Under the pieces are notes generated by a model. It did no database searches. It saw only the letters and a list, made by a program, of their open reading frames with translations, and was not told the origin of the DNA. From a virus: 44,578 bases of DNA. The stretch is taken from positions 1 to 44,578 of IMG/VR virus record IMGVR_UViG_3300036760_000421, one strand, 5' to 3'. Numbering within the stretch: the first letter of the stretch is position 1; each line of letters opens with the position of its first letter. This document shows positions 36,418 through 44,578 of this stretch, one piece after another. The position numbers and the translations under genes were made by a program.

Positions 36418-37083
36418 TTAGTGTTTCCCGCTGACCTTCATTGCTTCCATATAATCAGCGGTGCTGATTTTCCCATCAGCGTAATCTTGCTCTATTTGCT
36501 TGAAGGAGCGGACACCGCCCCTTGTCTTACCAGAGTCAACTTTCAGCGGGGTTTTAGTTCCCCCCATTCTTTTGGCGGCGGCTTTGATTTGCTCCTCGGT
36601 GGGATTCTGAATACCCAGTTCGGCAAGGGTGTCCTTGAGTTCTGCTGCGTCAGCCCCTGTTTCTTTGGCTATATCCCAGATTTTTATTTCCAACTGGGAT
36701 TCAGCAGCAGCCTTGATTTCCTCTGCGTGTTGCAGCTTATCTCTCTCAAGGTTCGCTCTCTCTTCGGTGATTCTCTTCCTCTCTTCCCTCAGAGATTTCT
36801 TGTCCTGATAGGCTTTGAGCTGGTCAGGGTCATCCCTTACAGCTTCAAGTGCCTCGGCTTCCCGTCTTGCCTCGGCTTCCTTAATGGCCTGTTCCCTGAT
36901 ATCAAGGTCTTTCGCCTTCAGGGCTAAGGTTTTGGCATCTCTACCAGCCTTAGAGAGGGCATTACTAACCTCCTTTTGCGCCGCCTCATCTAGTTGAGAC
37001 CTGGTAAACATCTCGGGTTCTTTTTCTGAAGTTCCCTGTTCACCAGCAGAAGAATTGTCCTGCTCGTTTTCAGTTCCGTCCAT
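36418..37083 (-). CDS. Scaffolding protein 2
   Basis: The acidic/Ser-rich N-terminus, long charged coiled coil (about residues 40-140) and basic C-terminus of this 221-residue protein fit phage scaffolding. It shares NLERDKLQHAEEIKA with the DLDKDKLQHAGDIKA region of scaffold 1. The C-terminal 45 residues (SFKQIEQDYADGKISTADYM) differ from scaffold 1, expected if each binds a different capsid protein. Ribosome site AAGGAGGTTTT. Confidence 0.8.
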   Translation of the reverse strand: MDGTENEQDNSSAGEQGTSEKEPEMFTRSQLDEAAQKEVSNALSKAGRDAKTLALKAKDLDIREQAIKEAEARREAEALEAVRDDPDQLKAYQDKKSLREERKRITEERANLERDKLQHAEEIKAAAESQLEIKIWDIAKETGADAAELKDTLAELGIQNPTEEQIKAAAKRMGGTKTPLKVDSGKTRGGVRSFKQIEQDYADGKISTADYMEAMKVSGKH

Positions 37084-37107
37084 GTTGTTAAAACCTCCTT
37101 AAAATTT

Positions 37108-37180
37108 AGCTCGCCTGAATGACGAGCTATTTTCTGCTCATTTTATTGAGCACTTGCTCATTATTTTGGTTAACGAGCAA
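37108..37180 (-). terminator. Three hairpins between giant gene 2 and scaffold 2
   Basis: In minus-strand order after the giant stop: TTGCTC/GAGCAA (37154-37180, extendable to nine pairs with a G-U), TGCTCA/TGAGCA (37135-37152) and AGCTCG/CGAGCT (37108-37128). The same location in the first cassette has two other hairpins, one a clear terminator. Likely a leaky terminator or processing site setting the ratio of giant to scaffold/capsid transcripts. Confidence 0.6.
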
Positions 37181-37191
37181 ACCAACGACCC

Positions 37192-40100
37192 TTATTTAAG
37201 CCCCATCTCTTTTAACTTCTCTTCCATTTCTCGTTGTATCCGTTCAAGTTCCTTCTGTGCTTGCAGGTCTTTTCCCCCCGCTTTTTCGGTTACTTTGTCT
37301 CCATCTGTTGGAGGTTTGCCCCCAGTCTCTAGCTTGGTTCCTGTAGTTATATGAAGCCACATATCTAATTCGGGATGTTCAGCCTCAAAGTCTCTGCGTG
37401 CTTTCCCCTTGGGTAGATTCCCCCAGGTCTGATAAAGGGCATAGACTTCTTTGGTCGGGACTTTGGTAAAGTCTCTTGGCTTCCACGCATTATCGCCCAT
37501 TATCTCAGGGTCAATCATTGCTTTATAAAGGTCGGGATGTTCCATCAGGAACCAGTCATCTTCATAGCCAGCCCTGCTGACTTTATAGTATTCAACATAG
37601 GGTTCTATAAGGTTATCGGGAAGGTTATAACTATAAGCGTCAATCCGTCTCATATCGTCAACCCATTCGGGATTATCAGCCTTGAGTTTGGCAACAGCCC
37701 TATCTCTGGCCGTCAGACCTTGGGCATCTTTGACTTTATCATCCAAATAAGCGGGGGATTCCTTGTCACTATAAGATTCCAACAGGTCAAATAGCGGTCG
37801 GTTCTTAACCTTTAATTCTAGGGAAGCTATCGGGGTATCTACCTCGCCTAGTGGATTCCCACTCTCATTCAACCATTTCACAAGTTTGGGATTCTTTGCC
37901 CGCAGGAGTTTATCCTCCCAGCTATTTGCCCCCCACTTATCTACTATCTCTATTCTTTCAAAGTATGCTTCGGCAATCTCCTTTGGGGGGAGATAAGAAG
38001 CCACCGCACTATCGGGTATGTCGTAGTCCTTAATCAATTTCTGGGTTATGTCATAGGCTTTTACGGTCATTATCTTAGCTTTACCCACCAAGGCCTGTTT
38101 AGCGTTTTCCTCTGGATGAGATTTCAGCCATTCTTCCCTGGGATTCTGAGAAAGTTCGGGATGGGTCTCCAAAAACTCCGCCTGTTTGGTTTTATCCGTG
38201 ATTGACCAGTATTCATTAAGCAAAGCAAACTGCCTTTGTGAGAAATTGCCTAAGTAGGCTTGGTTGTTTCTCTCATCGGCATCAAAGGTCTTCAGTGCCT
38301 TCTCGTCACCGGAGGCTACTATCTTCTGTCTTTCCTGCCATATCTTATAATTATCAACATAGGTTTTTCCCTTGTCTGGGTCGGCATTCATAGAGATTAG
38401 TTTCACATTCGGGATAATACCAGACTCATCAAGGCTTCTAGCAGTTTCTACAATAAGTCTCACCTTTGGAGGGAAGCCCTTCGCCTCGGTTAAAGTGGCT
38501 GGGTCAACGCCCTTGAACTGTGATGCCGTATCCGAGTAGAAATCCGCCCAATCATATACAGGTTCGGTCATACCATACCAGGCATTGTCGGGGTATTTAG
38601 GTAATCCTATTTTTGAGATGTTCTGGTTCCAATCACCCGTATAGGTCTGGACACCAAGACCAAAGAAGCTCAGGATACCGGCGGGTATTACACTACTGGG
38701 TTTTTCCTTAAATGCCTCGTAGGCATCCATCAGGGCCATGGGGCTTATTCTATCTGCCCACTGCTTTAAGTTCTGGACATCTACCTTTTCGCCACTGTAG
38801 GTCTTTCCTGTCACATATTCAAGGAGAAGCCCAACCATAGGTGCTTCCTTACTCTTGAGGAAGTTCTCGGCAACATTTAAGAAATTTAGTGGATATTCTG
38901 CTCCAGTTGTGGTGGACTTACCCATCGCTGTTTTGCCTGTAATGGGAGCCGTTACCAGGTCAAAGACCCTAGAGAAAAAGACAAAGAATTGCTGTGCCCC
39001 ACCCCAGGGGTCAATGCGTAGATTGCCGATGCGGGCTTTCCCGAAGTCGGCGCTATTCCTATCCGTCTCTAAGTCCCACCAACCCAGTTGATTTCCTAAT
39101 ACGAGTGCCCCGCCAACTGTACCAACGAATATTGTTGCATCTCTCCATGCCTGTTTTCTGACATAGGAATTAGGCGAAAGCAACTGTCTCGGACCAATAG
39201 CCCTACCCCATGCAAATCTGGGAGCATAGAGGAGATTACCCAGTATTGGGGCTGCCTTCTGTAGTGGACCCAATGATGCTCTACCCGACCAATCTGCCAA
39301 CCTAGTGGCCTCGGCATCCATAATCTCCATAATATCAAAAGTCTTGCCTTGCTTTAATTTTAATTCTCCTGATGCGTATCTCTCTCCTTCTCTCAGGGCA
39401 CCTTTATAAGTATTTTCAAAAATACGCCATAAATCAGAATTGCAACCAGTAACAAAGCCACGGTTGGACAACTTTACCCAGGGTATCTTTGCGGTCAGTT
39501 TTGGTATAAGTCTGTCCGGGAAAAGATAACCAAATTCCTCAACGCCTTTATATTGTTTTGTACCCTTTGGCATATCAGGGGGACGCAGGAAGTCCCTGCC
39601 CAACTTTGACTGCAGAGCGTCATAAATTGCATACAGTGGGTCATGAGTAATACGCACCCAAGAAGCCTCGGCACTCTTCTGGCTGAATGTTGCCTTGAAA
39701 GCATCTACCATTGATAATACAAATTCTGTAGGATGACTAGGTATAAACGGCGCTACTTGTCTCGGGTAGGACATATCAAAAGAGGACTTATTTGCCTTAA
39801 TAAAACCGCCAATGTCTACTGGCGACCATGCTATCTCTTTGAGTACTCTAATAACGGCATCCCTAGCCGGTGCTGGCCACAAAGGTATTTGTTTAATAGC
39901 ATCCTCAATGGGTGCTTCATACTTAGTAACTGGCGGAGTCGGATATGCCTTCTCCCTGGCCTCCGAAACAGCAATGTCATAGGCATCCTTTGTTATTTTA
40001 CCTTCCGAAAAGTCTATCGCCAGTTTAAGTTTTGCTTGGGCATATTCTACTTCCGCAGGAGTTCTAAGGTCTGATGCTATAGGCATTTCAAAGTCAGGTT

Positions 40101-43038
40101 CAAGGAATGTTTTATAACCAGCCGGGGTATTCTCTAATTTTCTCAGGTATTCAGCTGTTTCCTGGTCTATGGGTATAGACTCTTTACCAGCTACAATAAC
40201 TTCCGTGAATAGGTCTTCTGCTACTTTCTCCAATGGTTTCTGCTCGGAAGCCATCTTGTCTATGGATTTCAGAACTTCTGGTTGGTCACCAAAGACACGC
40301 TGTAATCTGGTATATGCAGAACCACCCCTTACCCCTGGCTCTCTCGGTATCGCCTTGCCAGTTAGGGCATTAGTGAGGGCAGTAACAGTAGAGGCCATCT
40401 CAAAGGGTTCATCCTTTAGAACTTGATAGACTTTATTGAAGAGCACATCCCTCATTCGGTCTGTGAGGTCTGAAACATAATCAGTTTTCACAACAGGCAA
40501 TTTGCCGGATAGTGTTTCGCTAATAGCCTGTTTCATTGCATCTTCTGCTGAAATACCCTCTTGAACTATAAGTTCTTGCGCTCTGACTTTCAGTAATTCC
40601 GCTCTGCCGCTTCTTGTTTCTGTTCTTAGTTCCTTTGTTAGTTCCCAAGCATTTAGAGTAGAGGAGTCCTCAATATATTTACCAAATAATTCTAATGTGC
40701 GAGTGACCTGAACAGGCGTTAAGGCTTTTCCGCCAGTAGGTGTTATGGCGACCTTTTCGGAAATAGGTTCTGGCAATGCTGGTAATGGTGTTTTTGCTTC
40801 AGTTGTAGCGATTTCAGTTTGCAGTTCTTTAATTGTAGTTTGAGCTTTACCAACACCCTCAATGGCTACTTTGAGCGCATCCCCGCTCTCATAACCCATC
40901 TCCGTAGCTACATCATCAAGGGCATACTCCCAGCGGACAACTTCTCTTGTAGTCTTGTATGTTTTTTCAGGCACAAACTTGCCCGCCTTCGTTGTATGTG
41001 CTTTTTCGGTAATAACTTGTGTCTCTTTACCTAGAATAGAGGCACTTGGTTCTTTACCTGTAATGTTCTGATACTGTTCCTTGCTAAGATTCCCCACCTC
41101 GCCCTTATACCAACCTGTCTTTTTAATCAGGTTCACCAGTTTAGTGGCGGGTTCAGTAGAGAGCCATTCTTTTAAACCCTCAATCTTTGCCTGCGCCTCA
41201 TAAGCCTCTCTAACTCCCCCCGAAGCCTCTTCCACGGCCCGTAATGTCTCTTCAATCTTGGGTGTAACGGTAAGGTCTCGGACTGGTATTCCTTCCTTTC
41301 TTGCCCACTCAATAAACTTATTGAAGTCAGCCATAGCTTTGGGAGGTAACTCTATACCACCCCTTTCTTCAGTAATAAACTCCCTGATAGGTTTCAGCCA
41401 GTCTTTAGTTTGGGGGTCTTGAATCCATCCCTCTGCCTTCTTTTGAGCATCGGGGACAAGAGCAGCATTTTCCTTACTAACATTTATCATCTTACCGGCC
41501 GCACCGAAGACAGCCAGTGGCAAACCCTGAACCATAGAACTGATTGCCGCATTACCTATTCCAGCAAAAAGGTCTTGCTTCGTATCTAAGAGTTTTATAG
41601 CAGCGTTTTGTATTGCTTGTTGAGCTACCCCAAAGACAGTAAACAAGGCTTCTGTCTCGCCAAATTGCTTTAATCCCTGCTTTAGGACACTTTTAGCAGT
41701 GAGGTTGGCTATCTCCTCCGTAGCGGTTCTCTTAAATAAAGTCATCGCTTCTGGTTTTAATCCATTCAGCACCTTACCGACAGGTATAAACAACAGGGCA
41801 TTGCTTGCGATACCAACCGCTGTTCCAAGTTTGGCAGCTTGGTCTTCTGTTGCTCCATGCGCCAGCATAAGGTCTTTATCTTCTTCAATTTGAGCGGGGG
41901 CAAGAGCAGTAATACTAGCTATAAGAGGCAGGGGATTCTCCGTGACTGCACTAAGCACCATCCCAGCTAGTATCGCCAGTGTCCCTGGTGCTCCGGCCGC
42001 TAGTTGATTTGCCCAATAGCCCCAATCCCTAGCTACTTCAGGATGATTTTTAATCGTATCAATAATATTACCTTGCCATTCGGGACGAGTTTCTAGTTCA
42101 GGGTGTTTACTTAACCAATCTTGGTGTTGTTGCTCATTTTTAGTATAGGTCTGGCGATATTGGTCTCGGCTCGTCTTACTCTTCTCGTTATATGCCGCTA
42201 CCTGTTCTGGTGGGCAAGGTATATTCCGCCCAGTCCTTTGGTCCCATACTGGGTCTCCAGCCTTAATATCTCTGAACAGTAAATTTGGTAGAGTGCCAAC
42301 AAAAAACTGTTTCGTTTGATAGGCTATATTAGTGAAAGCAACCCTCGCTGTATCCCAAATATCTTTTGCCTTGCTTTCTTCTGGCACAGTTGTTGGGGCT
42401 GGTGCAAAGAACTGGGTAATCTCCTCTGGTTTCATTCCCAATCCCGAAAGCAAACTCTCGGTATCTTCCGTTCGCCCTATAGCCCAGATGGCTTGAGCAA
42501 ATTCCCGCTGGCGAGCCTCCGCTACCCAGTCTCTCTCTCCATACCATCCCCCAGTCCCCCTCAACCAAGTTAAGGTCTCTTCAATATCTTTGCCCGAATA
42601 GCCTGTGGGGAAGACCCCACCAAAGGCACTCTCAAGTTCAATATAGGGGGCATTTAATTGAGTTGTTATCTCCTCCGCGGTAAACTTCTGCCCCTTCGGA
42701 GATAGCCAGGTCTGGTCTTCTAACACTTCCCATTTCCCAGGTTCAATAGGGGCAAGGAAGTCTTCGGGTGTGATAAAACTCATGACAGGCTCGGCTCCAT
42801 TAGCACCCGGAGTCATCTTTAGCAACCAACCTTCATCTAACTTAAAGGGTTCACCAGTCTCGGTTGTGAGCCCTAGCCCTACGACTTGTTCAGGAGTAAA
42901 GAACTCAGGAACCTGGGGAAGGGCAAGCCTAGCCTCTTTCTGCTTTGTCATCTCTTCGGTAAGCAGGGGCATTAACTTGCGTGTTTCCTCTAAAGATGTC
43001 CCGTAAGATTCCAACAGTTCAGAAATGCCGTTGCTCAT
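37192..43038 (-). CDS. Giant virion protein 2 (1948 aa)
   Basis: This is a homologue of giant protein 1 with the same order: hydrophobic Ala/Gly region near residues 330-420, shared core, LPD38-like WSGRASLG...GLGVQTY region, charged HPE-rich tail ending in a coiled coil (DLQAQKELERIQREMEEKL). Its core (39461-41205) is identical to giant 1 in nucleotide sequence as far as I can see, while the first 300 residues are strongly diverged and it lacks about 110 residues near the C-terminal third. In the 35-kb circular interpretation only its C-terminal half belongs with the tail genes. Probable internal/ejection protein. Confidence 0.75.
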   Translation of the reverse strand: MSNGISELLESYGTSLEETRKLMPLLTEEMTKQKEARLALPQVPEFFTPEQVVGLGLTTETGEPFKLDEGWLLKMTPGANGAEPVMSFITPEDFLAPIEPGKWEVLEDQTWLSPKGQKFTAEEITTQLNAPYIELESAFGGVFPTGYSGKDIEETLTWLRGTGGWYGERDWVAEARQREFAQAIWAIGRTEDTESLLSGLGMKPEEITQFFAPAPTTVPEESKAKDIWDTARVAFTNIAYQTKQFFVGTLPNLLFRDIKAGDPVWDQRTGRNIPCPPEQVAAYNEKSKTSRDQYRQTYTKNEQQHQDWLSKHPELETRPEWQGNIIDTIKNHPEVARDWGYWANQLAAGAPGTLAILAGMVLSAVTENPLPLIASITALAPAQIEEDKDLMLAHGATEDQAAKLGTAVGIASNALLFIPVGKVLNGLKPEAMTLFKRTATEEIANLTAKSVLKQGLKQFGETEALFTVFGVAQQAIQNAAIKLLDTKQDLFAGIGNAAISSMVQGLPLAVFGAAGKMINVSKENAALVPDAQKKAEGWIQDPQTKDWLKPIREFITEERGGIELPPKAMADFNKFIEWARKEGIPVRDLTVTPKIEETLRAVEEASGGVREAYEAQAKIEGLKEWLSTEPATKLVNLIKKTGWYKGEVGNLSKEQYQNITGKEPSASILGKETQVITEKAHTTKAGKFVPEKTYKTTREVVRWEYALDDVATEMGYESGDALKVAIEGVGKAQTTIKELQTEIATTEAKTPLPALPEPISEKVAITPTGGKALTPVQVTRTLELFGKYIEDSSTLNAWELTKELRTETRSGRAELLKVRAQELIVQEGISAEDAMKQAISETLSGKLPVVKTDYVSDLTDRMRDVLFNKVYQVLKDEPFEMASTVTALTNALTGKAIPREPGVRGGSAYTRLQRVFGDQPEVLKSIDKMASEQKPLEKVAEDLFTEVIVAGKESIPIDQETAEYLRKLENTPAGYKTFLEPDFEMPIASDLRTPAEVEYAQAKLKLAIDFSEGKITKDAYDIAVSEAREKAYPTPPVTKYEAPIEDAIKQIPLWPAPARDAVIRVLKEIAWSPVDIGGFIKANKSSFDMSYPRQVAPFIPSHPTEFVLSMVDAFKATFSQKSAEASWVRITHDPLYAIYDALQSKLGRDFLRPPDMPKGTKQYKGVEEFGYLFPDRLIPKLTAKIPWVKLSNRGFVTGCNSDLWRIFENTYKGALREGERYASGELKLKQGKTFDIMEIMDAEATRLADWSGRASLGPLQKAAPILGNLLYAPRFAWGRAIGPRQLLSPNSYVRKQAWRDATIFVGTVGGALVLGNQLGWWDLETDRNSADFGKARIGNLRIDPWGGAQQFFVFFSRVFDLVTAPITGKTAMGKSTTTGAEYPLNFLNVAENFLKSKEAPMVGLLLEYVTGKTYSGEKVDVQNLKQWADRISPMALMDAYEAFKEKPSSVIPAGILSFFGLGVQTYTGDWNQNISKIGLPKYPDNAWYGMTEPVYDWADFYSDTASQFKGVDPATLTEAKGFPPKVRLIVETARSLDESGIIPNVKLISMNADPDKGKTYVDNYKIWQERQKIVASGDEKALKTFDADERNNQAYLGNFSQRQFALLNEYWSITDKTKQAEFLETHPELSQNPREEWLKSHPEENAKQALVGKAKIMTVKAYDITQKLIKDYDIPDSAVASYLPPKEIAEAYFERIEIVDKWGANSWEDKLLRAKNPKLVKWLNESGNPLGEVDTPIASLELKVKNRPLFDLLESYSDKESPAYLDDKVKDAQGLTARDRAVAKLKADNPEWVDDMRRIDAYSYNLPDNLIEPYVEYYKVSRAGYEDDWFLMEHPDLYKAMIDPEIMGDNAWKPRDFTKVPTKEVYALYQTWGNLPKGKARRDFEAEHPELDMWLHITTGTKLETGGKPPTDGDKVTEKAGGKDLQAQKELERIQREMEEKLKEMGLK
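39461..41205. repeat. 1.74-kb long direct repeat, copy 2
   Basis: Same orientation and content as 4374-6118, offset 35,087 bp. On both sides the similarity declines gradually, then the flanks diverge, consistent with homologous recombination inside a conserved gene or with assembly joining at a shared segment. Confidence 0.95.
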
Positions 43039-43188
43039 TTATTCTCCAGCTTCCGTCTGAGTCTTCTTTACCCTGGCGATGTTCAAGAGCTTATTTAATA
43101 CGTTTGGCTTATCCGTGCTTTTACTCTCACCCTCTCCCATCGCCTCCAAAACGAGTTTATCCAAATCTGCCTGAGTTAGTTTAGCCAT
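43039..43188 (-). CDS. Conserved 49-residue protein between portal 2 and giant 2
   Basis: Begins MAKLTQADLDKLVLEAMGEG and ends in KPNVLNKLLNIARVKKTQ, matching the last half of the 37-residue protein in the first cassette. Its TAA is directly followed by the giant 2 ATG. No clear ribosome site; the ATG is close to the portal stop, so coupling is likely. Function unknown. Confidence 0.7.
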   Translation of the reverse strand: MAKLTQADLDKLVLEAMGEGESKSTDKPNVLNKLLNIARVKKTQTEAGE

Positions 43189-44578
43189 TTATGCTACTCT
43201 CCCTTGTTTTGCTTCCGTTCCAACCGCGGCAGTAGCCTCTGCTTGTCTTTGAGCCTCATCTATTGCTTGTTGTTCAGCGCCGACTTCTGGGGCTACTGTA
43301 CCACCGGCGGGACCTTGACCGAGTAAGGGCATGACCTGTCTACCGCCAGGTTTCTCCAACTTTTTAACTGTCGTTTCAGGTGGCTGAATTTGAGGTATTC
43401 CTTGTCGTGCTTTCAGGAGTTGTATTAGTCTATTGGCAAGAATTCTAGCCTCAATATCCCTATCCTGGGCGATGAGTTTACTACACCGATTGTATAAGAA
43501 TAAAACCTCATCTACCTTTTCCGCTTGTTCTATCGCTATCCTCTCCTCTTCGGCTTCGGGGTCGGGTACATTGAGAATATTGCGCCTGATAGTAGATTCA
43601 GAGAGGAAACCTTTGGCAGCATTGGCTACTGAGTAGTTGGCTATCTCCTGTTCTTTGGACTCGGTGAAGAACCTGAACTTAATTTGATAATCGCCCTCAA
43701 GGTCTTTTGGATTGTATTCCTTTGTCCATCCTTCTTGACCGAGTTTAGCCTTGATATTAACCAACTGGTATTGTTTAATGAGCATCTTAAAGAGTTGCTG
43801 GTAAAAGATAGCCTTCCCCTGTATTCGGGGAAGAAATATCTGGTCGCGGGAAGAAGTGAGCCGAGTAATCGCCACTGCCGATAGGGGGAAGGTTAAATTA
43901 CCGTAGTCAATCGCCGATAACCCGCCTTGCTGTATCCGAGTATAGAGTATGGCGTAAAAGAGTCTGGCGGCATTTTGTATATCAGTTATAGGCATTGACT
44001 TGAAGCCACCACCCTCATCAACGGAAACAACAAAATCAACCCCAGGCAATGGTTTCTTGGGTTTTGTGGCTTTAGTACCTGCTTTACTGGCATACTGCAT
44101 CCCAGGACGAAAAGCGGCGACATTTAGTGTCTGGAAGATGCTGGCTGTCCTATTTAGTTCAGGGAATAAATCTCGGTTTGCCCAGAAGATACTTTCCCCT
44201 CTATGCGGGTAAGCATCTTTATCGGCAAGCATGGAACCCGCAGGGGTCTGGGTAATAATAAAAGGCGGATAACCGTATGGGTTTTTCTGCCTCTTTTGTT
44301 CTTTCCCGCCAATAAAGATGACATTATTTTGGGCGTCCCAGAAGTCTATTACCTCATCTTCCTCACCCGTAATCGTAATTCCATACTCATCCTTAATATC
44401 CTCTTTGCCACGCTTAAAGGTAGGAGCAACCCACTTCAAGCCGTTTCTGCCCATATCATAATAGACAAAGCGAGAATCTATAGGTATGACATCGGGAACC
44501 AGAACACGCTTGCCATCCTTTTCCTCTTCACGAAGGCAACATCGCCCAACTGCAGTCCCCCTGATGCAGAATTGCTCA
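43189..44578 (-). CDS. Portal protein 2, 5' end cut by window edge
   Basis: The frame stays open to the right edge, so the N-terminus is missing; about 462 residues are visible, starting before the internal ATG at 44454. GESIFWANRDLFPELNR, KNPYGYPPF and VIPIDSRFVYYD align with portal 1 (GESIFFLVRDLFPELNR, PNPYGYVP, IIPWDTRYTYYD), but overall identity is low. The C-terminus is Gln/Glu/Ala-rich. Upstream of the window a second terminase would be expected if this cassette is a complete head module. Confidence 0.85.
   Translation of the reverse strand, partial: EQFCIRGTAVGRCCLREEEKDGKRVLVPDVIPIDSRFVYYDMGRNGLKWVAPTFKRGKEDIKDEYGITITGEEDEVIDFWDAQNNVIFIGGKEQKRQKNPYGYPPFIITQTPAGSMLADKDAYPHRGESIFWANRDLFPELNRTASIFQTLNVAAFRPGMQYASKAGTKATKPKKPLPGVDFVVSVDEGGGFKSMPITDIQNAARLFYAILYTRIQQGGLSAIDYGNLTFPLSAVAITRLTSSRDQIFLPRIQGKAIFYQQLFKMLIKQYQLVNIKAKLGQEGWTKEYNPKDLEGDYQIKFRFFTESKEQEIANYSVANAAKGFLSESTIRRNILNVPDPEAEEERIAIEQAEKVDEVLFLYNRCSKLIAQDRDIEARILANRLIQLLKARQGIPQIQPPETTVKKLEKPGGRQVMPLLGQGPAGGTVAPEVGAEQQAIDEAQRQAEATAAVGTEAKQGRVA

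Noticed and set aside
37192-43038. Encapsidated RNA polymerase (N4 or crAss type) in the giants
   Set aside because: I found no polymerase catalytic motif such as DxDGD or T7-like motifs, and the recognisable parts are polyvalent/virion-type.
1-44578. Terminal direct repeats at the window ends
   Set aside because: The first and last bases lie in different genes (capsid 1 and portal 2) and show no repeat of each other; the only long repeat is internal.

Overview
The window is tailed-phage (Caudoviricetes) DNA. It has a head-packaging cassette, tail, lysis and replication genes, tightly overlapped reading frames, strong AGGAGG ribosome sites and many very small genes. I see no integrase or repressor, no tRNA, no DNA polymerase, and no tape measure or tail tube gene. 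A giant protein of about 2,000 residues lies between portal and scaffold, which favours a short-tailed (podovirus-like) particle. The host cannot be named from sequence alone; the ribosome sites and TTGACA/TATAAT promoters point to a bacterium.

Layout. (A) 1-11577, minus strand, first head cassette: a 78-residue membrane protein, terminase small subunit, terminase large subunit, portal 1, a 37-residue protein, giant protein 1, scaffold 1 and major capsid protein 1 (runs off the left edge). (B) 11578-12648, control region: an HNH gene with a consensus leaderless promoter, terminator hairpins, a paired direct repeat, and the first early promoter facing right. (C) 12649-25261, plus strand, early region: about 40 small genes, among them a Cas4/AddB-like nuclease, a probable ssDNA-binding protein, a CHC2/TOPRIM primase, a nine-copy iteron array (probable origin), a RecA/DnaB-type ATPase, a resolvase-like nuclease, HNH, metallophosphoesterase, nucleotide-metabolism and ASCH proteins. 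Folded leader RNAs are interspersed. (D) 25262-25337, convergent terminator. (E) 25338-44578, minus strand: lysis genes, tail and appendage proteins, adaptor and head proteins, major capsid protein 2, scaffold 2, giant protein 2, a 49-residue protein and portal 2 (runs off the right edge). A LAGLIDADG endonuclease gene is inserted on the opposite strand.

The most striking point is that the head cassette occurs twice. The two giant genes share about 1.74 kb with no difference I can see, exactly 35,087 bp apart, while their flanks, portals and scaffolds are diverged and the two capsid proteins belong to different families. Joining the window at this repeat gives one self-sufficient 35,087-bp phage genome (TerS, TerL, portal 1, hybrid giant, scaffold 2, capsid 2, tail, lysis, early genes). 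The two outer arms (capsid 1/scaffold 1, and portal 2) then look like a sister phage joined through the shared segment, or a genuine second head cassette. Either way, the giant gene's core looks like a hinge for exchanging capsid cassettes.
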